The notes: generated by a model not told the origin, from the letters alone. A stretch of 64,000 nt of DNA from Hephaestia sp. MAHUQ-44 (GCF_023806085.1 NZ_JAMSLX010000002.1:186001-250000); one strand, 5' to 3'; positions 1-9,640 are shown, counted from the first letter of the stretch. Program-made: numbers and translations.

Positions 1-58
1 GCCGCTCCGCCACCGCTGCGCCGATGAAACCCGCCACGCCCGTTACCAGCACCGTCAT
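1..58 (-). CDS. NAD-dependent epimerase/dehydratase, N-terminus only (partial)
   Basis: Only the first 19 codons are in the window; the gene continues off the left edge. They read MTVLVTGVAGFIGAAVAER, which opens with a beta strand followed by the GxxGxxG dinucleotide-binding turn (GVAGFIG) of the extended short-chain dehydrogenase family (UDP-sugar 4-epimerases and dehydratases). A GGAGGG ribosome binding site lies 8 bases before the ATG. The neighbours make UDP-sugars (wecC, wecB, galU), so a nucleotide-sugar epimerase such as UDP-glucuronate 4-epimerase is the likeliest member. That assignment is inference, because the substrate-determining part is missing. Confidence 0.75.
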   Translation of the reverse strand, partial: MTVLVTGVAGFIGAAVAER

Positions 59-489
59 TATTGTATCCCTCCATCGCGCGTCCGCTCGCCTTACGGGCAA
101 GCCGCCCCGTCCTCCAGTATGATTGCGACTTTCGGAGGTGCCCTAAGGGAAAGGCGGTGCCACATCGCGTCGACTTATGCCGGATAGAGCGAGCCGGAAG
201 TACGCCCGGCTGACACTCGCGCGTGGTTATTTTATGCCATTTCCGCTATGCACGGCGTCCTGATTGGCCTGCCGAGGGTATTGTAGATGGCCAACGTATT
301 GCAAATGGTTCGGTGCAGCTTTGGCAAGCATCGGCGCGATCGTCGGGCTGCGTGGTTTGACGGCAATGTCTGGCGGTCGACCTGCGTCGGCTGCAAGCTG
401 CCGATGTATCGCGAATTCGACGGTTGGCATCTGTCGGATGGCGACTCACCCCCGAAGTCCGGGCCGCACGATCAACGCTGAATCGATCG
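59..489. other. 431-bp intergenic region without a recognisable gene
   Basis: This gap separates two leftward genes. It is more AT-rich than its surroundings. Short open frames on both strands have no recognisable domain and no convincing ribosome binding site. It should hold the promoter of the epimerase that starts at 58. I see no tRNA, terminator or repeat. Confidence 0.5.
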
Positions 490-1263
490 CTATGCCGCCG
501 CCGGTAGCGTGGCGAGAAACCAGCGCGCCTCACCTTCAAGCCCCAGCGCCGTAAGGCACCCACTCGAAAAGGCGCCGGTATCGATGCCGATCCGGTTGGG
601 CAGGTGTTCGGGTGCCTCGGTGATGGTATGGCCGTGGACGATCAGCTTGCCGAAATCGCCTTCGTGCCGAAGGAAGCTGCTGCGGATCCAGCGCAGATCG
701 GCAGGGCGCTGGTCGGCGAGATCGATCCCAGGGCGGACGCCGGCATGGACGAAGGCATAATCGCCGATCTCGATCACGTCCTCGGCCTGGCGCAGGAAGG
801 CGACATGGTGTTCGGGCACGGCATCGCGGATACGCGCCAGCAGTGCCGGCGAATCGAGATGATCGAAATCGTGTTCGCTGATGCCGTAGCTCAGGATCGT
901 CTCGCGCCCGCCGATGCGGGTGAACAGGCGCAATGCCTCGCGATCGCCGTCGAGCACCTTGAGCAACACTTCTTCGTGGTTGCCGAGCAGCATGCGGACG
1001 TGCGGGTGCTCGTTCGACAAACGGATGACGCGTTCGATCACGCCTGCCGAATCAGGGCCGCGATCCACCAGGTCGCCAAGGAACACCCAATCGGTCCGCG
1101 CGGTACGGCGCTCCGCGTCATCGGCCTCGATCCGGGCAATCAGATCGTCGAGCAGGTCGCGGCGGCCGTGGATGTCGCCCACCGCATAGACACGGCGACC
1201 GGTGGGAATTGCGTGGGGCGGGGGCGGCGCCGGAGCAGCACGCTTTCTGAACAGATTGAGCAT
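490..1263 (-). CDS. metallophosphoesterase (serine/threonine-phosphatase-like)
   Basis: A 257-residue cytoplasmic protein of the calcineurin-like phosphoesterase superfamily. After a proline-rich leader of about 20 residues the family blocks come in order: GDIHG near residue 31, GDLVDRG near 64, GNHE near 94, and further histidines (FVHAG, VHGHT) in the second half that complete a two-metal site. Bacterial proteins of this type act as Ser/Thr or Tyr phosphatases or as diadenosine tetraphosphatases; the sequence does not tell which. It is transcribed in the same direction as wecC, 73 bases downstream, so it may be read from the polysaccharide-precursor operon. Confidence 0.9.
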   Translation of the reverse strand: MLNLFRKRAAPAPPPPHAIPTGRRVYAVGDIHGRRDLLDDLIARIEADDAERRTARTDWVFLGDLVDRGPDSAGVIERVIRLSNEHPHVRMLLGNHEEVLLKVLDGDREALRLFTRIGGRETILSYGISEHDFDHLDSPALLARIRDAVPEHHVAFLRQAEDVIEIGDYAFVHAGVRPGIDLADQRPADLRWIRSSFLRHEGDFGKLIVHGHTITEAPEHLPNRIGIDTGAFSSGCLTALGLEGEARWFLATLPAAA

Positions 1264-1336
1264 CGGAAAGGTGGAAACGCCTTACACGCCAATGGGCTGG
1301 AACGCGCCGAGCCCATGCCATAACGGCGCTTCGGGT

Positions 1337-2635
1337 TCAACTCGCGAGCCGGATGTCCTGATGAATGACCGTTGCCGGGGGTTGGTCGGGCCAGATGCCG
1401 CGTGTGTCGTAGACCTGCTTGTCGGCGCGTTCGTCGAGCGGCACCGATTTGAACAGTTCATGATCGACCAGCACGATCATCAGCGGGCAGTGTTCGATCG
1501 CATCGTCGAGATCGATCAGCCGCGCCGCCGTGCCGGCAAAGGCGGCGGGCAGGCCCGAGGCATAGGGTTCGACGATACGCACACGATCGCCGAAGCGTCG
1601 CGCCAGCGTTGCGGCGACCTTGACCGCGGGGCTTTCCCGGAAATCGTCGATATTGGCCTTGAAGGCCAGCCCGAGGCACGCGACCGGCTGCCTCGGATGC
1701 GCCTCGATCAGCGCGGCGGCGCGATCGATGACGTGCGCGACCTTGCCGTCGTTGACCTCGCGCGCGGTGCGGATCAGCGGGGTTTGCTCGGGCGCAGCGC
1801 TGACGAGGAACCACGGATCGACCGCGATGCAATGCCCGCCCACGCCGGGGCCGGGCGACAGGATGTTGACGCGCGGGTGGCGGTTGGCGAGGCGGATTAC
1901 CTCCCACACATCGACCCCCATCTGATCGGCGACGAGGCTGAGTTCGTTGGCAAACGCGATGTTGACGTCGCGAAATGCGTTTTCGGTGAGCTTGGTCATC
2001 TCGGCTGCGCGAGCCGAGGTGGTGATGCACGCCCCGCGCACGAAGCGACGGTAGAAAGCCAGCGCCTTGCGCGCGCACCGCGGGGTGATGCCGCCGATGA
2101 CGCGATCATTGTCGATCAGTTCGACAAGGATGCGGCCGGGCAGCACGCGTTCGGGGCAATAAGCGATCGCGACATCGGCGGTGTCGCTCGTGCGGCCGGG
2201 AATCTTCAGATCGGGACGAAGCTCGGCGAGCAGGTCGCGGACTTTCTCGGTGGTGCCGACGGGCGAGGTCGATTCGAGGATCACCGCATTGCCGGGCGCG
2301 AGCACCGTGGCGATGGCGGTCGCGGCCTGAAGGACGTAGCCGATATCGGGCGCGTGATTGTCGACGAACGGGGTGGGGACGGCGATCACGAACACATCGG
2401 CGGGCTCGATCTGCGTCGCGGCGCGCAAATGCCCGCGCGTCACCACGCCCGAGACGAGGCCGTCGAGATCGACCTCCTCGATATGCACCTTGCCCGAATT
2501 GACCGTCTCGACGACGTGCTCGGAAACATCGATCCCCAGCACGCTGGCGCCAGTACGCGCGATCACCGCGGCAGTGGGCAGGCCGATATAACCAAGGCCG
2601 AGGACGACGACCTTGAGCTTAGTTTCCGAAATCAT
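1337..2635 (-). CDS. wecC: UDP-N-acetyl-D-mannosamine dehydrogenase
   Basis: Oxidises UDP-ManNAc to UDP-ManNAcA in two NAD-dependent steps, supplying a uronic acid for surface polysaccharide. The 432-residue protein opens with a Rossmann motif (GLGYIGLPTAA) and carries the catalytic-cysteine motif GGHCIAVDPWF near the middle, in the form seen in WecC rather than in UDP-glucose dehydrogenase (Ugd). The frame is open further upstream, but the start MISETKLKVV is chosen because the Rossmann strand follows at once. This start overlaps the end of wecB by 17 bases, which implies translational coupling. WecB makes its substrate, supporting the assignment. Confidence 0.9.
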   Translation of the reverse strand: MISETKLKVVVLGLGYIGLPTAAVIARTGASVLGIDVSEHVVETVNSGKVHIEEVDLDGLVSGVVTRGHLRAATQIEPADVFVIAVPTPFVDNHAPDIGYVLQAATAIATVLAPGNAVILESTSPVGTTEKVRDLLAELRPDLKIPGRTSDTADVAIAYCPERVLPGRILVELIDNDRVIGGITPRCARKALAFYRRFVRGACITTSARAAEMTKLTENAFRDVNIAFANELSLVADQMGVDVWEVIRLANRHPRVNILSPGPGVGGHCIAVDPWFLVSAAPEQTPLIRTAREVNDGKVAHVIDRAAALIEAHPRQPVACLGLAFKANIDDFRESPAVKVAATLARRFGDRVRIVEPYASGLPAAFAGTAARLIDLDDAIEHCPLMIVLVDHELFKSVPLDERADKQVYDTRGIWPDQPPATVIHQDIRLAS

Positions 2636-3758
2636 GCGCGACGATCCTTGCAATTCGTTCGGCCGCATGGCCGTCGCCGAACGGATTGTGGGCGCGGGCC
2701 ATGGCGGACCAGGCATGGTTGTCGTCGAGGAGGGTGAAGATTTCGGAAACGATGCGGTCTTCGTTCGAGCCGATCAGCCTGGCGGTGCCCGCGGCGACCC
2801 CTTCGGGGCGCTCGGTGGTGTCGCGCATCACCAGCACGGGCTTGCCCAGCGCGGGCGCTTCTTCCTGCACGCCGCCCGAATCGGTGAGCACGATATGCGC
2901 CAGACCGAGCGCGCGGATGAAGTTTGGATAATCGATCGGATCGATACGAGCCACATTGGTTCGCTGTCCCAGGATTCCGTCCATCACCGACACGACATTG
3001 GGGTTGGGGTGCATCGGAAACAGGATCGCGACATCGGGCCGCTCGGCGATACGGGCGATCGCGCGGGCGATCGCTTCCATCCCGTCGCCGAAATTCTCGC
3101 GCCGGTGGGTGGTGACGAGGATCAGTTGCTTGCCGGCGAACCGCGTCGCGATGGGATCGAGCGCGGCGGCAAGCGTGGGATCGGCGGCGATCCGCGCGGT
3201 GGTGGTGTGGAGCGCGTCGATCACGGTGTTGCCGGTGACGTGGATCATGCCCGGATCGATATTCTCGCGCTTCAGCGCCTCGGCTGCGGTGTCGGTCGGG
3301 GCGAAATGGAGATCGGCGATCGGGGCGACGATGCGGCGGTTCACTTCCTCGGGCCAGGGCGCGTAGATGTCGCCCGAACGCAGTCCCGCCTCGACATGGC
3401 CGACCGGGATGCGGCGGTAATAAGCGGCGAGCGCGGCCGCCATGACGGTGGCGGTATCGCCCTGAACGATGACGCGATCGGGTTTTTCGGCGTCGAGCAC
3501 GTCGCCGATTCCGGTCAGGAGCCGTGCGGTCAGCCGGTCGAGCGACTGACCCGGCTCCATCAGGTCGAGATCCACGTCAGGGGTGAGCCCGGCGATGTCG
3601 AGCACCTGATCGAGCAACCCGCGATGCTGCGCGGTAACGCAGGTACGCACGGTGATGCCGGGGGTCGCCGCCAGCGCGCGGACCACCGGAAACAGCTTGA
3701 TTGCCTCGGGCCGCGTCCCGAACACGACCATGACCTTGCGGGAAGATGTGAGTGCCAT
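2619..3758 (-). CDS. wecB: UDP-N-acetylglucosamine 2-epimerase (non-hydrolysing)
   Basis: Interconverts UDP-GlcNAc and UDP-ManNAc in the cytoplasm. The 379-residue length is normal for the family. Visible signatures are FGTRPEAIKLFPVV at the N-terminus, THRREN near residue 215, and TDSGGVQEEAP near residue 290, part of the UDP-binding face. It is the first gene of a leftward pair with wecC and is divergent from galU across 176 bases. No hydrolase-type features (as in NeuC or SiaA) were noticed. Confidence 0.93.
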   Translation of the reverse strand: MALTSSRKVMVVFGTRPEAIKLFPVVRALAATPGITVRTCVTAQHRGLLDQVLDIAGLTPDVDLDLMEPGQSLDRLTARLLTGIGDVLDAEKPDRVIVQGDTATVMAAALAAYYRRIPVGHVEAGLRSGDIYAPWPEEVNRRIVAPIADLHFAPTDTAAEALKRENIDPGMIHVTGNTVIDALHTTTARIAADPTLAAALDPIATRFAGKQLILVTTHRRENFGDGMEAIARAIARIAERPDVAILFPMHPNPNVVSVMDGILGQRTNVARIDPIDYPNFIRALGLAHIVLTDSGGVQEEAPALGKPVLVMRDTTERPEGVAAGTARLIGSNEDRIVSEIFTLLDDNHAWSAMARAHNPFGDGHAAERIARIVAHDFGN

Positions 3759-3934
3759 GCCTCCTCCTATCGGGCGTTGCTTAATCGGGGGCTAAGAGAC
3801 GGCCGGGAAAGCATGGCGGGGATGATCCAATCGGCTTTCGGGGTTTTTCGGAACCGATTCTAACCGCAACGCGAGAGTAGAGAGGCGCGCGATAGCCTGC
3901 TACGGCGCCGTCATCGAACGAGGAGCGTCTGTCC
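3759..3934. promoter_or_regulatory. divergent wecB/galU control region
   Basis: 176 bases between two divergent genes, so promoters for both should lie here. An imperfect inverted repeat (AATCGG at 3829 with CCGATT near 3855) frames a T-rich stretch and could be an operator or a leader hairpin. GGAGG-type ribosome binding sites flank both starts: CTCCTCC read leftward before wecB, and GAGGAG before galU. No clear -35/-10 pair can be named. Confidence 0.4.
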
Positions 3935-4810
3935 ATGCCGATCAAGCCGCTGCGCAAGGCCGTGTTTCCCGTTGCGGGACTGGGCACGCGCTTCCTGCCC
4001 GCCACCAAGGCGACGCCCAAGGAAATGCTGCCCGTGGTCGATCGGCCGCTGATCCAATATGCGGTCGACGAGGCGATCGAGGCGGGGATCGAGCAACTCA
4101 TCTTTGTCACCGGCCGCAACAAGACCGCGATCGAAGATCATTTCGACATCGCGTTCGAGCTTGAGACGACGATGGCCGAGCGCGGCAAGTCGCTCGAAAT
4201 GCTGCGCCAGACGCGGCTCAGCCCCGGTGCGTGCGCTTATGTACGCCAGCAGGAGCCGCTTGGGCTGGGCCATGCGGTGTGGTGCGCGCGCGACATCGTT
4301 GGCGACGAGCCGTTCGCGATCTTCCTTGCCGACGAACTGATGATCGGCGAGCCCGGCTGCATGAAGGCGATGGTCGAGGCGTATAATCGGGTTGGCGGCA
4401 ATGTCGTGTGCGGGCTCGAAGTGCCCGACGACGAAACCGACAAATACGGGATTATCGATCCGGGTGCGCGCAACGGTGCGCTGGTCGAGGTGAAGGGGCT
4501 GGTCGAGAAGCCCAAAGCGGGCACCGCACCTTCCAATATCATGATCCCCGGCCGCTACATCCTCCAGCCCGAGGTGATGCGCATTCTCGAGACGCAGGAA
4601 AAGGGTGCGGGCGGCGAGATCCAGCTTACCGACGCGATGGCGCAGATGATTGGCACCCAGCCGTTCCACGCCTTCACCTTCGCGGGTAAACGCTACGATT
4701 GCGGCGACAAGGCAGGCTATATCCAGGCCAATCTCGAACTCGCGCTGGCGCATCCCGAGATCGGCGACAAGGTGCGGGCGTTCGGCGAGAAATTGTTCGC
4801 GAAGGGGTGA
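3935..4810 (+). CDS. galU: UTP-glucose-1-phosphate uridylyltransferase
   Basis: Makes UDP-glucose from UTP and glucose-1-phosphate. The 291-residue protein has the nucleotidyltransferase signature GLGTRFLPATKATPKEMLP at residues 11-29, the Lys-containing VEKPK block near 190 and the GDKAGY block near 260. A GAGGAG ribosome binding site precedes the ATG by about 8 bases. Its stop overlaps the GTG start of the next gene by 4 bases. With wecB and wecC it forms a nucleotide-sugar supply locus. Confidence 0.95.
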   Translation: MPIKPLRKAVFPVAGLGTRFLPATKATPKEMLPVVDRPLIQYAVDEAIEAGIEQLIFVTGRNKTAIEDHFDIAFELETTMAERGKSLEMLRQTRLSPGACAYVRQQEPLGLGHAVWCARDIVGDEPFAIFLADELMIGEPGCMKAMVEAYNRVGGNVVCGLEVPDDETDKYGIIDPGARNGALVEVKGLVEKPKAGTAPSNIMIPGRYILQPEVMRILETQEKGAGGEIQLTDAMAQMIGTQPFHAFTFAGKRYDCGDKAGYIQANLELALAHPEIGDKVRAFGEKLFAKG

Positions 4811-5688
4811 TCGAGATCGCCATCGCAACGTTCGTATCGGTAGCGCTGCTCGCAACGATGGCGGCGTCGACGGTCGATGCTCGGGACAATGCGCCGAAAA
4901 CGCAGCCTTGGACGCTGGAGGATATGCCATGTCCGCCGATGCCCGTAGTCAGTCCGGCGCGCATGGCGCTGATTGTCGAGCCCAAGCCGCATATTGCGGA
5001 GACTCCTCCCGCGAGTGAAAGCGACCGCGCCAGTTACATGCATTGGTCGAAGGTCGATCCCGAAGGCGTATGCCGTTACCGCGGGGAGAATCGCTTGCTG
5101 GCGGCTGCCACGGACCATCGCGTCATATTTATCGGCGATTCGATCACCGAATCGTGGCAACCGTCGATCCCCTCGCTTTTCACCGGCGACGTGCTCGATC
5201 GCGGCGTTTCGGGGCAAACGACCACGCAGATGCTGGCGCGCTTCCGCGCCGATGTGATCGATCTCGACCCCGCCGTTGTCCACATCATGGGCGGCATCAA
5301 CGATATCGCCCGTTCGACGGGGACCACGCTGACCCGATCGAATATCGAATCGATGGTCGAATTGGCGCGGGCGCGGGGGATTACGGTAATCCTGGGCTCG
5401 GTGACGCCCTCATCGTTTTTTCAGGGCGCGCCGGATATGGCGCCTGGCCCGCATATCGTCTGGCTCAACCGCTGGCTGCGCGATTATGCGGAAAACAACG
5501 ATCTGATCTTCGTCGATTACCATCATGCGCTTGAGGACGGGCAATTGGGGATAAAGGACGGCTTGTCCAACGACGGCCTTCATCCCAATCGCTCGGGCTT
5601 TGAGATAATGACGCCGCTGGCACGGGCCGCCATCGATCGGGCCTTGAAAAGCCGGACGGTGCGTTCGTCCGTATCAGTGGGGCGTTGA
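4807..5688 (+). CDS. SGNH/GDSL-family esterase, exported
   Basis: A 293-residue predicted exported hydrolase. The GTG start at 4807 overlaps the galU stop (GTGA) and gives an N-terminus with a hydrophobic stretch ending in an Ala-x-Ala-like site (STVDA), a plausible signal peptide; the open frame upstream has no such feature. The SGNH blocks are complete: FIGDSITESW (nucleophile Ser), a Gly in RGVSG, GGIND (Asn), and DGLHPN (Asp/His). Such enzymes de-esterify lipids or acylated polysaccharides. The position behind galU suggests action on an acetylated surface polysaccharide, which is inference. Confidence 0.85.
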   Translation: MIEIAIATFVSVALLATMAASTVDARDNAPKTQPWTLEDMPCPPMPVVSPARMALIVEPKPHIAETPPASESDRASYMHWSKVDPEGVCRYRGENRLLAAATDHRVIFIGDSITESWQPSIPSLFTGDVLDRGVSGQTTTQMLARFRADVIDLDPAVVHIMGGINDIARSTGTTLTRSNIESMVELARARGITVILGSVTPSSFFQGAPDMAPGPHIVWLNRWLRDYAENNDLIFVDYHHALEDGQLGIKDGLSNDGLHPNRSGFEIMTPLARAAIDRALKSRTVRSSVSVGR

Positions 5689-5705
5689 CGCGTCGGTACG
5701 CCGGA

Positions 5706-6461
5706 TCAGGTCTGTCCGCAGGCCGCGCACCCCGGATCCTTCGGCAACCGCAGTGTCCTGAAGCGAAAATCGAGCGTGTCGGCGATCAGCAGCATCCCTG
5801 CCGGGTCGGTGCCGAAGGGCACGATCGCGCGGAGCGCCTCGAGCGCGGCGAGGCTGCCCATCATGCCGGTCATCGCGCCCATCACGCCCTGCTCGGCGCA
5901 GCTTGCCTCCGCGCGGTCGGGATCGTCGCCGACGAGGCAGCGATAGCAGGGCTTGCCGGCCTCCCAGCCTCGAAACACGGCGAGTTGGCCCTCGAACTGG
6001 CCGATCGCCGCCGATACGAGCGGGATACGCGCCGCCAGAGCGGCGTCGGCGACGGCAAGGCGGGTCGCGAAATTGTCCGAGCCGTCGATGACGACATCGG
6101 CGCCCGCGATCAGATCGGCGACGTTGGAGGAATCGAGCCGTATGCGGCGCTCGATCACCGTCACATCGGGATTGAGCCGGGCGACCGCGGCGGCGGCGGC
6201 GGTGGCCTTGGCTATACCCTGATCGGCGGTCGCGTAGAGCGTCTGACGCTGGAGGTTGGACAGATCGACCACATCGTCGTCGATCACGATCAGTGTGCCG
6301 ACGCCTGCACCGGCGAGATACTGGATCGCGGGGCTGCCAATTCCGCCCGCACCGATCAACGCGACGCTCGCCGCGTGCAGCCGCATCTGGCCCGCGCCGC
6401 CGATTTCCTTGAGAATGATGTGACGGGCGTAGCGCGCGAGTTGATCGTCGCGGAGCGTCAT
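5706..6461 (-). CDS. moeB: MoeB/ThiF-family adenylyltransferase (E1-like)
   Basis: Adenylates the C-terminal glycine of a ubiquitin-like sulfur carrier protein (MoaD or ThiS). The 251-residue protein has the ATP-binding GAGGIGSPAIQYLAGAG near residue 36, the following DDD element, the zinc pairs CYRC near 170 and CAAC close to the C-terminus, and the probable catalytic cysteine in ASCAEQG. It lacks the C-terminal rhodanese domain of longer MoeBR proteins. It is the last gene of the ubiE-to-moeB operon and overlaps the previous gene by 4 bases. MoeB versus ThiF cannot be settled here, since no molybdopterin or thiamine gene is nearby. Confidence 0.85.
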   Translation of the reverse strand: MTLRDDQLARYARHIILKEIGGAGQMRLHAASVALIGAGGIGSPAIQYLAGAGVGTLIVIDDDVVDLSNLQRQTLYATADQGIAKATAAAAAVARLNPDVTVIERRIRLDSSNVADLIAGADVVIDGSDNFATRLAVADAALAARIPLVSAAIGQFEGQLAVFRGWEAGKPCYRCLVGDDPDRAEASCAEQGVMGAMTGMMGSLAALEALRAIVPFGTDPAGMLLIADTLDFRFRTLRLPKDPGCAACGQT

Positions 6462-6892
6462 GGTTGCGGAAAGACGAAGGTGGCGCGGAACCAGCGCGCA
6501 TCGTCGTGCGTGCGCGGCAGCAAATTCTCACGCGCGAAGCTGAGCGCGAGCCCGGCGCCGAACTGCTCGACCGTCGGGCAATCGATCGCGCGCGGCAGGG
6601 TCCGCAAAATCCGTCCCCGACCATCGACAAGCACCGCGACGTCGAGCGTGATCGTGTAGCGGCCCGCAGTATCGCGCGGCGGGACGCAATGGCCCGCCGC
6701 CACTTCGCCGTCGACGAAGCGACGGATCGCGGGCGTCAGCGTAGGAAGATTGCGATAGGCGAGCGGCGGCAGCAAATCCCAATCGATCGTGATCGGGCGC
6801 GTCTCGGTATGCGCCGCCTGTAAAGGCGCAGCGCCGCCGCCATCGAGCGGAGCGAGCATTGCCGGAAGCGCGAGGAGGAGCAGCGGAATCAC
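6458..6892 (-). CDS. small predicted exported protein of unknown function
   Basis: 144 residues that I do not recognise. Residues 1-26 look like a signal peptide ([13 protein letters not shown] followed by small residues). The mature part has a conserved-looking core with [21 protein letters not shown] and two cysteines (GHCVPP, AIDCP) that could form a disulfide. The strand pattern and the phrase DGRGRI recall TonB C-terminal-like or energy-transducer-like domains, but this is weak. It overlaps both dut and the moeB-like gene by 4 bases, so it is clearly part of the operon. Confidence 0.7.
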   Translation of the reverse strand: MIPLLLLALPAMLAPLDGGGAAPLQAAHTETRPITIDWDLLPPLAYRNLPTLTPAIRRFVDGEVAAGHCVPPRDTAGRYTITLDVAVLVDGRGRILRTLPRAIDCPTVEQFGAGLALSFARENLLPRTHDDARWFRATFVFPQP

Positions 6893-7332
6893 CGCCCGGT
6901 CGATCCGAATCCGCCGGTGCCGCGTGCGGTATCGTCGAGCGTGTCGACCTCGTCGAGCGTCGCGCGCTGGACGGGGGCAGGGACCAACTGCGCGACGCGA
7001 TCGCCGCGCCGGATCGGGAAGGGCGCGTCGCCCAGATTGGCGAGGATGATTTTCACCTCGCCGCGATAATCGCTGTCGATCGTGCCGGGGGTGTTGAGGC
7101 AGGTGATCCCGTGCTTGAGTGCCAGCCCCGAGCGCGGTCGCACCTGCACCTCATAGCCCACGGGAATCGCCATCGCGAACCCGGTCGCGACCGCGTGGCG
7201 CGCGCCGGGGGCGAGCACCAACTCCTCGGCGGCGACGACATCCATCCCCGCCGCGCCGTCAGTGGCATAAGCCGGGGGCGGCAGGCCGACGCCATGGGGC
7301 AGGCGCCGGATAGCGATACGGATCGGGGTCAT
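6889..7332 (-). CDS. dut: deoxyuridine 5'-triphosphate nucleotidohydrolase (dUTPase)
   Basis: Hydrolyses dUTP to dUMP, keeping uracil out of DNA and feeding thymidylate synthesis. The 147-residue protein has the five trimeric dUTPase motifs: GAAGMDV (1), [13 protein letters not shown] (2), [11 protein letters not shown] with the catalytic Asp (3), RGDRVAQL (4), and the C-terminal GTGGFGSTG arm (5) that closes over the nucleotide. It is coupled by 4-base overlaps to coaBC upstream and the small exported protein downstream. The coaBC-dut order is common in bacteria. Confidence 0.96.
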   Translation of the reverse strand: MTPIRIAIRRLPHGVGLPPPAYATDGAAGMDVVAAEELVLAPGARHAVATGFAMAIPVGYEVQVRPRSGLALKHGITCLNTPGTIDSDYRGEVKIILANLGDAPFPIRRGDRVAQLVPAPVQRATLDEVDTLDDTARGTGGFGSTGR

Positions 7333-8534
7333 GCAGTCTCCTGAAGCGTATCGGCGATACGGGTCGCGAGCCGGGTCGCGACGTGGGATTTGGGGAGTTT
7401 TTCCCAGCTTTCAACGCCTTGTGCGCGGATGATGTGGACCGTGTTGGCCTCGCCGCCCATTACGTCGCCCGACACGTCGTTGGCGACGATCCAGTCCGCG
7501 CCCTTGCGCGCGCGCTTGGCGGTGGCGTGTTCGATGACGCGCTCGGTCTCGGCGGCAAAGCCGATCAGCAGCCGCGGGCGGTGCGGGCTGGCGGCGAGCA
7601 TCATCAGGATGTCGGGGTTCTCGGTAAGCTGGAGCGTCGGCGCGGCGCCCGCCTTCTTGATCTTTTGCGATGCGGCGGAATCGGTGCGCCAGTCGGCGAC
7701 CGCGGCGACGAGCACTGCGGCATCGGCGGGCAGTGCCTTGGCCACCGCGTTCGCCATCTCCTGCGCGGTTTCGACATCGACGCGATCGACGCCCGCAGGG
7801 GTGGCAAGCGCCACCGGGCCCGCGACCAGCGTCACCGTCGCGCCTTCGGCGGCCAGCGCCCCGGCGATCGCGAAGCCCTGCCGCCCCGACGAGCGATTGG
7901 CGATGTAGCGCACCGGATCGATCGGCTCGTGCGTCGGCCCCGCGGTGACGAGGATATGGCGGCCTGTGAGACGCCGTGCACCGCGAGCTTTCTGCGGCGC
8001 ACTGGCAAGTTGACGCTGGATCGCCGCGAAGATGGTAGCGGGCTCGGGCAGGCGGCCGGGGCCGTATTCGCCGCACGCCATCGGCCCTTCATCGGGATCG
8101 AGCACGGTCACGCCATCGGCCCGCAATTGCGCGACGTTGCGCCGGGTTGCGGCGTGCTGCCACATCCGCACGTTCATCGCGGGCGCCGCGAGCACCGGCG
8201 TGTCGGTGGCGAGCAGCAGCGTCGTCGCGAGATCGTCGGCGATGCCGGCGGCCATCTTCGCCATCAGATCGGCGGTGGCAGGGGCGATCACCACCAGATC
8301 GGCCTCGCGGCTGAGTTGGATATGCCCCATCTCGGCCTCGTCCTTCAGATCCCACAGGCTGGTGAAAACCTGATTTTCCGAGAGTGCGGCGAGCGTCATC
8401 GGTGTCACGAAGTGCGCGCCGCTGTCAGTGAGGACGCAGCGGACCGCAATACCTGCCTTGCGCGCGAGACGGATCAGTTCACACGCCTTGTAAGCGGCGA
8501 TGCCGCCACCGACGATCAACAGGATGCGCTTCAT
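7329..8534 (-). CDS. coaBC: bifunctional phosphopantothenoylcysteine synthetase/decarboxylase
   Basis: Carries out two steps of coenzyme A synthesis: condensation of 4'-phosphopantothenate with cysteine, and decarboxylation to phosphopantetheine. The 401-residue protein starts with the flavoprotein (CoaC) half, showing [16 protein letters not shown], the substrate-binding APAMNVRMW near residue 125 and the catalytic cysteine in GPMACGEYG near 155. The CoaB half begins around 190 with [15 protein letters not shown] and NRSSGRQG. It overlaps genes on both sides by 4 bases. Confidence 0.96.
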   Translation of the reverse strand: MKRILLIVGGGIAAYKACELIRLARKAGIAVRCVLTDSGAHFVTPMTLAALSENQVFTSLWDLKDEAEMGHIQLSREADLVVIAPATADLMAKMAAGIADDLATTLLLATDTPVLAAPAMNVRMWQHAATRRNVAQLRADGVTVLDPDEGPMACGEYGPGRLPEPATIFAAIQRQLASAPQKARGARRLTGRHILVTAGPTHEPIDPVRYIANRSSGRQGFAIAGALAAEGATVTLVAGPVALATPAGVDRVDVETAQEMANAVAKALPADAAVLVAAVADWRTDSAASQKIKKAGAAPTLQLTENPDILMMLAASPHRPRLLIGFAAETERVIEHATAKRARKGADWIVANDVSGDVMGGEANTVHIIRAQGVESWEKLPKSHVATRLATRIADTLQETA

Positions 8535-9640
8535 CGAATCCTCGTTACGGTAATGCGCCGGGTGTCGCGCGCCGCCACGATAATGTCACGGATGGCGTCC
8601 GGCGCGAAGGCGAGGCCGATCAGCGCCGTCGGCGCGATCATCAGCCCCCAGTAGAAATTGTCGGCCCGCGCGAACAGCCCGATCAGCAGCGCATAGACGA
8701 GCAGCGTCGCCAGCGTTCGGGTCGCGAGCGGATCGTCCCATCCCGCCCAGCCGATCAGCGCGACGAGCAGCAGCGCGCCCGACAGCCAGATCGGCAGCAC
8801 CGCCAGCGCGGTCGATACCGAGATCGATTCGAGCACGAAGCCCAATCCCATCATCCCCTGCCAGCCCGGCGAGGTGAGGTCACCCGGATGGACCACCAGC
8901 CCCACCGCATGGATATGGACGGCGACGACGACGGCGAACACGATCACCGTCGCGGCCCAGCCAAACGCCTCGCGTATCCGGCCTTCGATCAAGGCCATGG
9001 CCCCCATCACCAACACGAATAACAACGCGGTTTCGCGCACCAGCATGGCGATCAGCCCGAATGCGACCGCGTCGAGCCAGCGCCCTGGCCGCCGCAGCCC
9101 GAGCGCCAGGGCGATCAGCAACCCGGCCCAGATTTCATGAAAGACGACGAGCGGGGGCTGGACGAAGGCGATCAGCCCGCCGGCGATCAATATCATCGCC
9201 GCGGCGAGCGGGCCGGGGCGCGGCAGCGCGATGCGGAGCCGCGCCAGCCAGGCCGCGGCGGTGATCGCCGCAAGCACGAACAACAGCAACAGATCGCCGA
9301 AGCGCGGCAAGGCGGCTTCGACCACCGCAAGCGTCGGCAGCCGGAAGGCGACGAACGGGCGCAGCGGGTAATTGCCTGCACGCAGCGCTTCGGCGGCGAC
9401 GTCATAATAATTGCCGCCGTTGCGTACCCCCTCGACGATCGCGCGATAGAGCGCGGCGTCGGTCTGGCGGTGGCCAGAATCGATATGTTTGGGCGCGGGC
9501 AGCGACGAACTGGTCGAGAGCGCGAGGGCGATCGCGGCGACGATGGCGGCGATCGCGAGCAACAGCCGCGCGCTGTGGCGGTCGAGCCCGGCGAAGCGGC
9601 TCGGACGCGCGCTAAACAGCGGAGGCCGCGCGCGCGCCAT
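8531..9640 (-). CDS. polytopic inner-membrane protein of unknown function
   Basis: 369 residues with many hydrophobic segments, the first around residues 25-45, then a polar stretch (about 50-90) with Tyr/Arg-rich motifs (QTDAALYRAI, NYYDVAAEALRAGNYPLRPF), then near-continuous membrane segments. A large extracytoplasmic loop after the first helix and the run of helices resemble GT-C-type glycosyltransferases or O-antigen-ligase-like proteins, but no catalytic motif is clear, so no function is assigned. It is wedged between ubiB (3 bases) and coaBC (4-base overlap). Confidence 0.75.
   Translation of the reverse strand: MARARPPLFSARPSRFAGLDRHSARLLLAIAAIVAAIALALSTSSSLPAPKHIDSGHRQTDAALYRAIVEGVRNGGNYYDVAAEALRAGNYPLRPFVAFRLPTLAVVEAALPRFGDLLLLFVLAAITAAAWLARLRIALPRPGPLAAAMILIAGGLIAFVQPPLVVFHEIWAGLLIALALGLRRPGRWLDAVAFGLIAMLVRETALLFVLVMGAMALIEGRIREAFGWAATVIVFAVVVAVHIHAVGLVVHPGDLTSPGWQGMMGLGFVLESISVSTALAVLPIWLSGALLLVALIGWAGWDDPLATRTLATLLVYALLIGLFARADNFYWGLMIAPTALIGLAFAPDAIRDIIVAARDTRRITVTRIR

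Noticed and set aside
1202..2737. A 511-codon open frame opposite wecC
   Set aside because: Antisense to wecC, which shows all its catalytic motifs.
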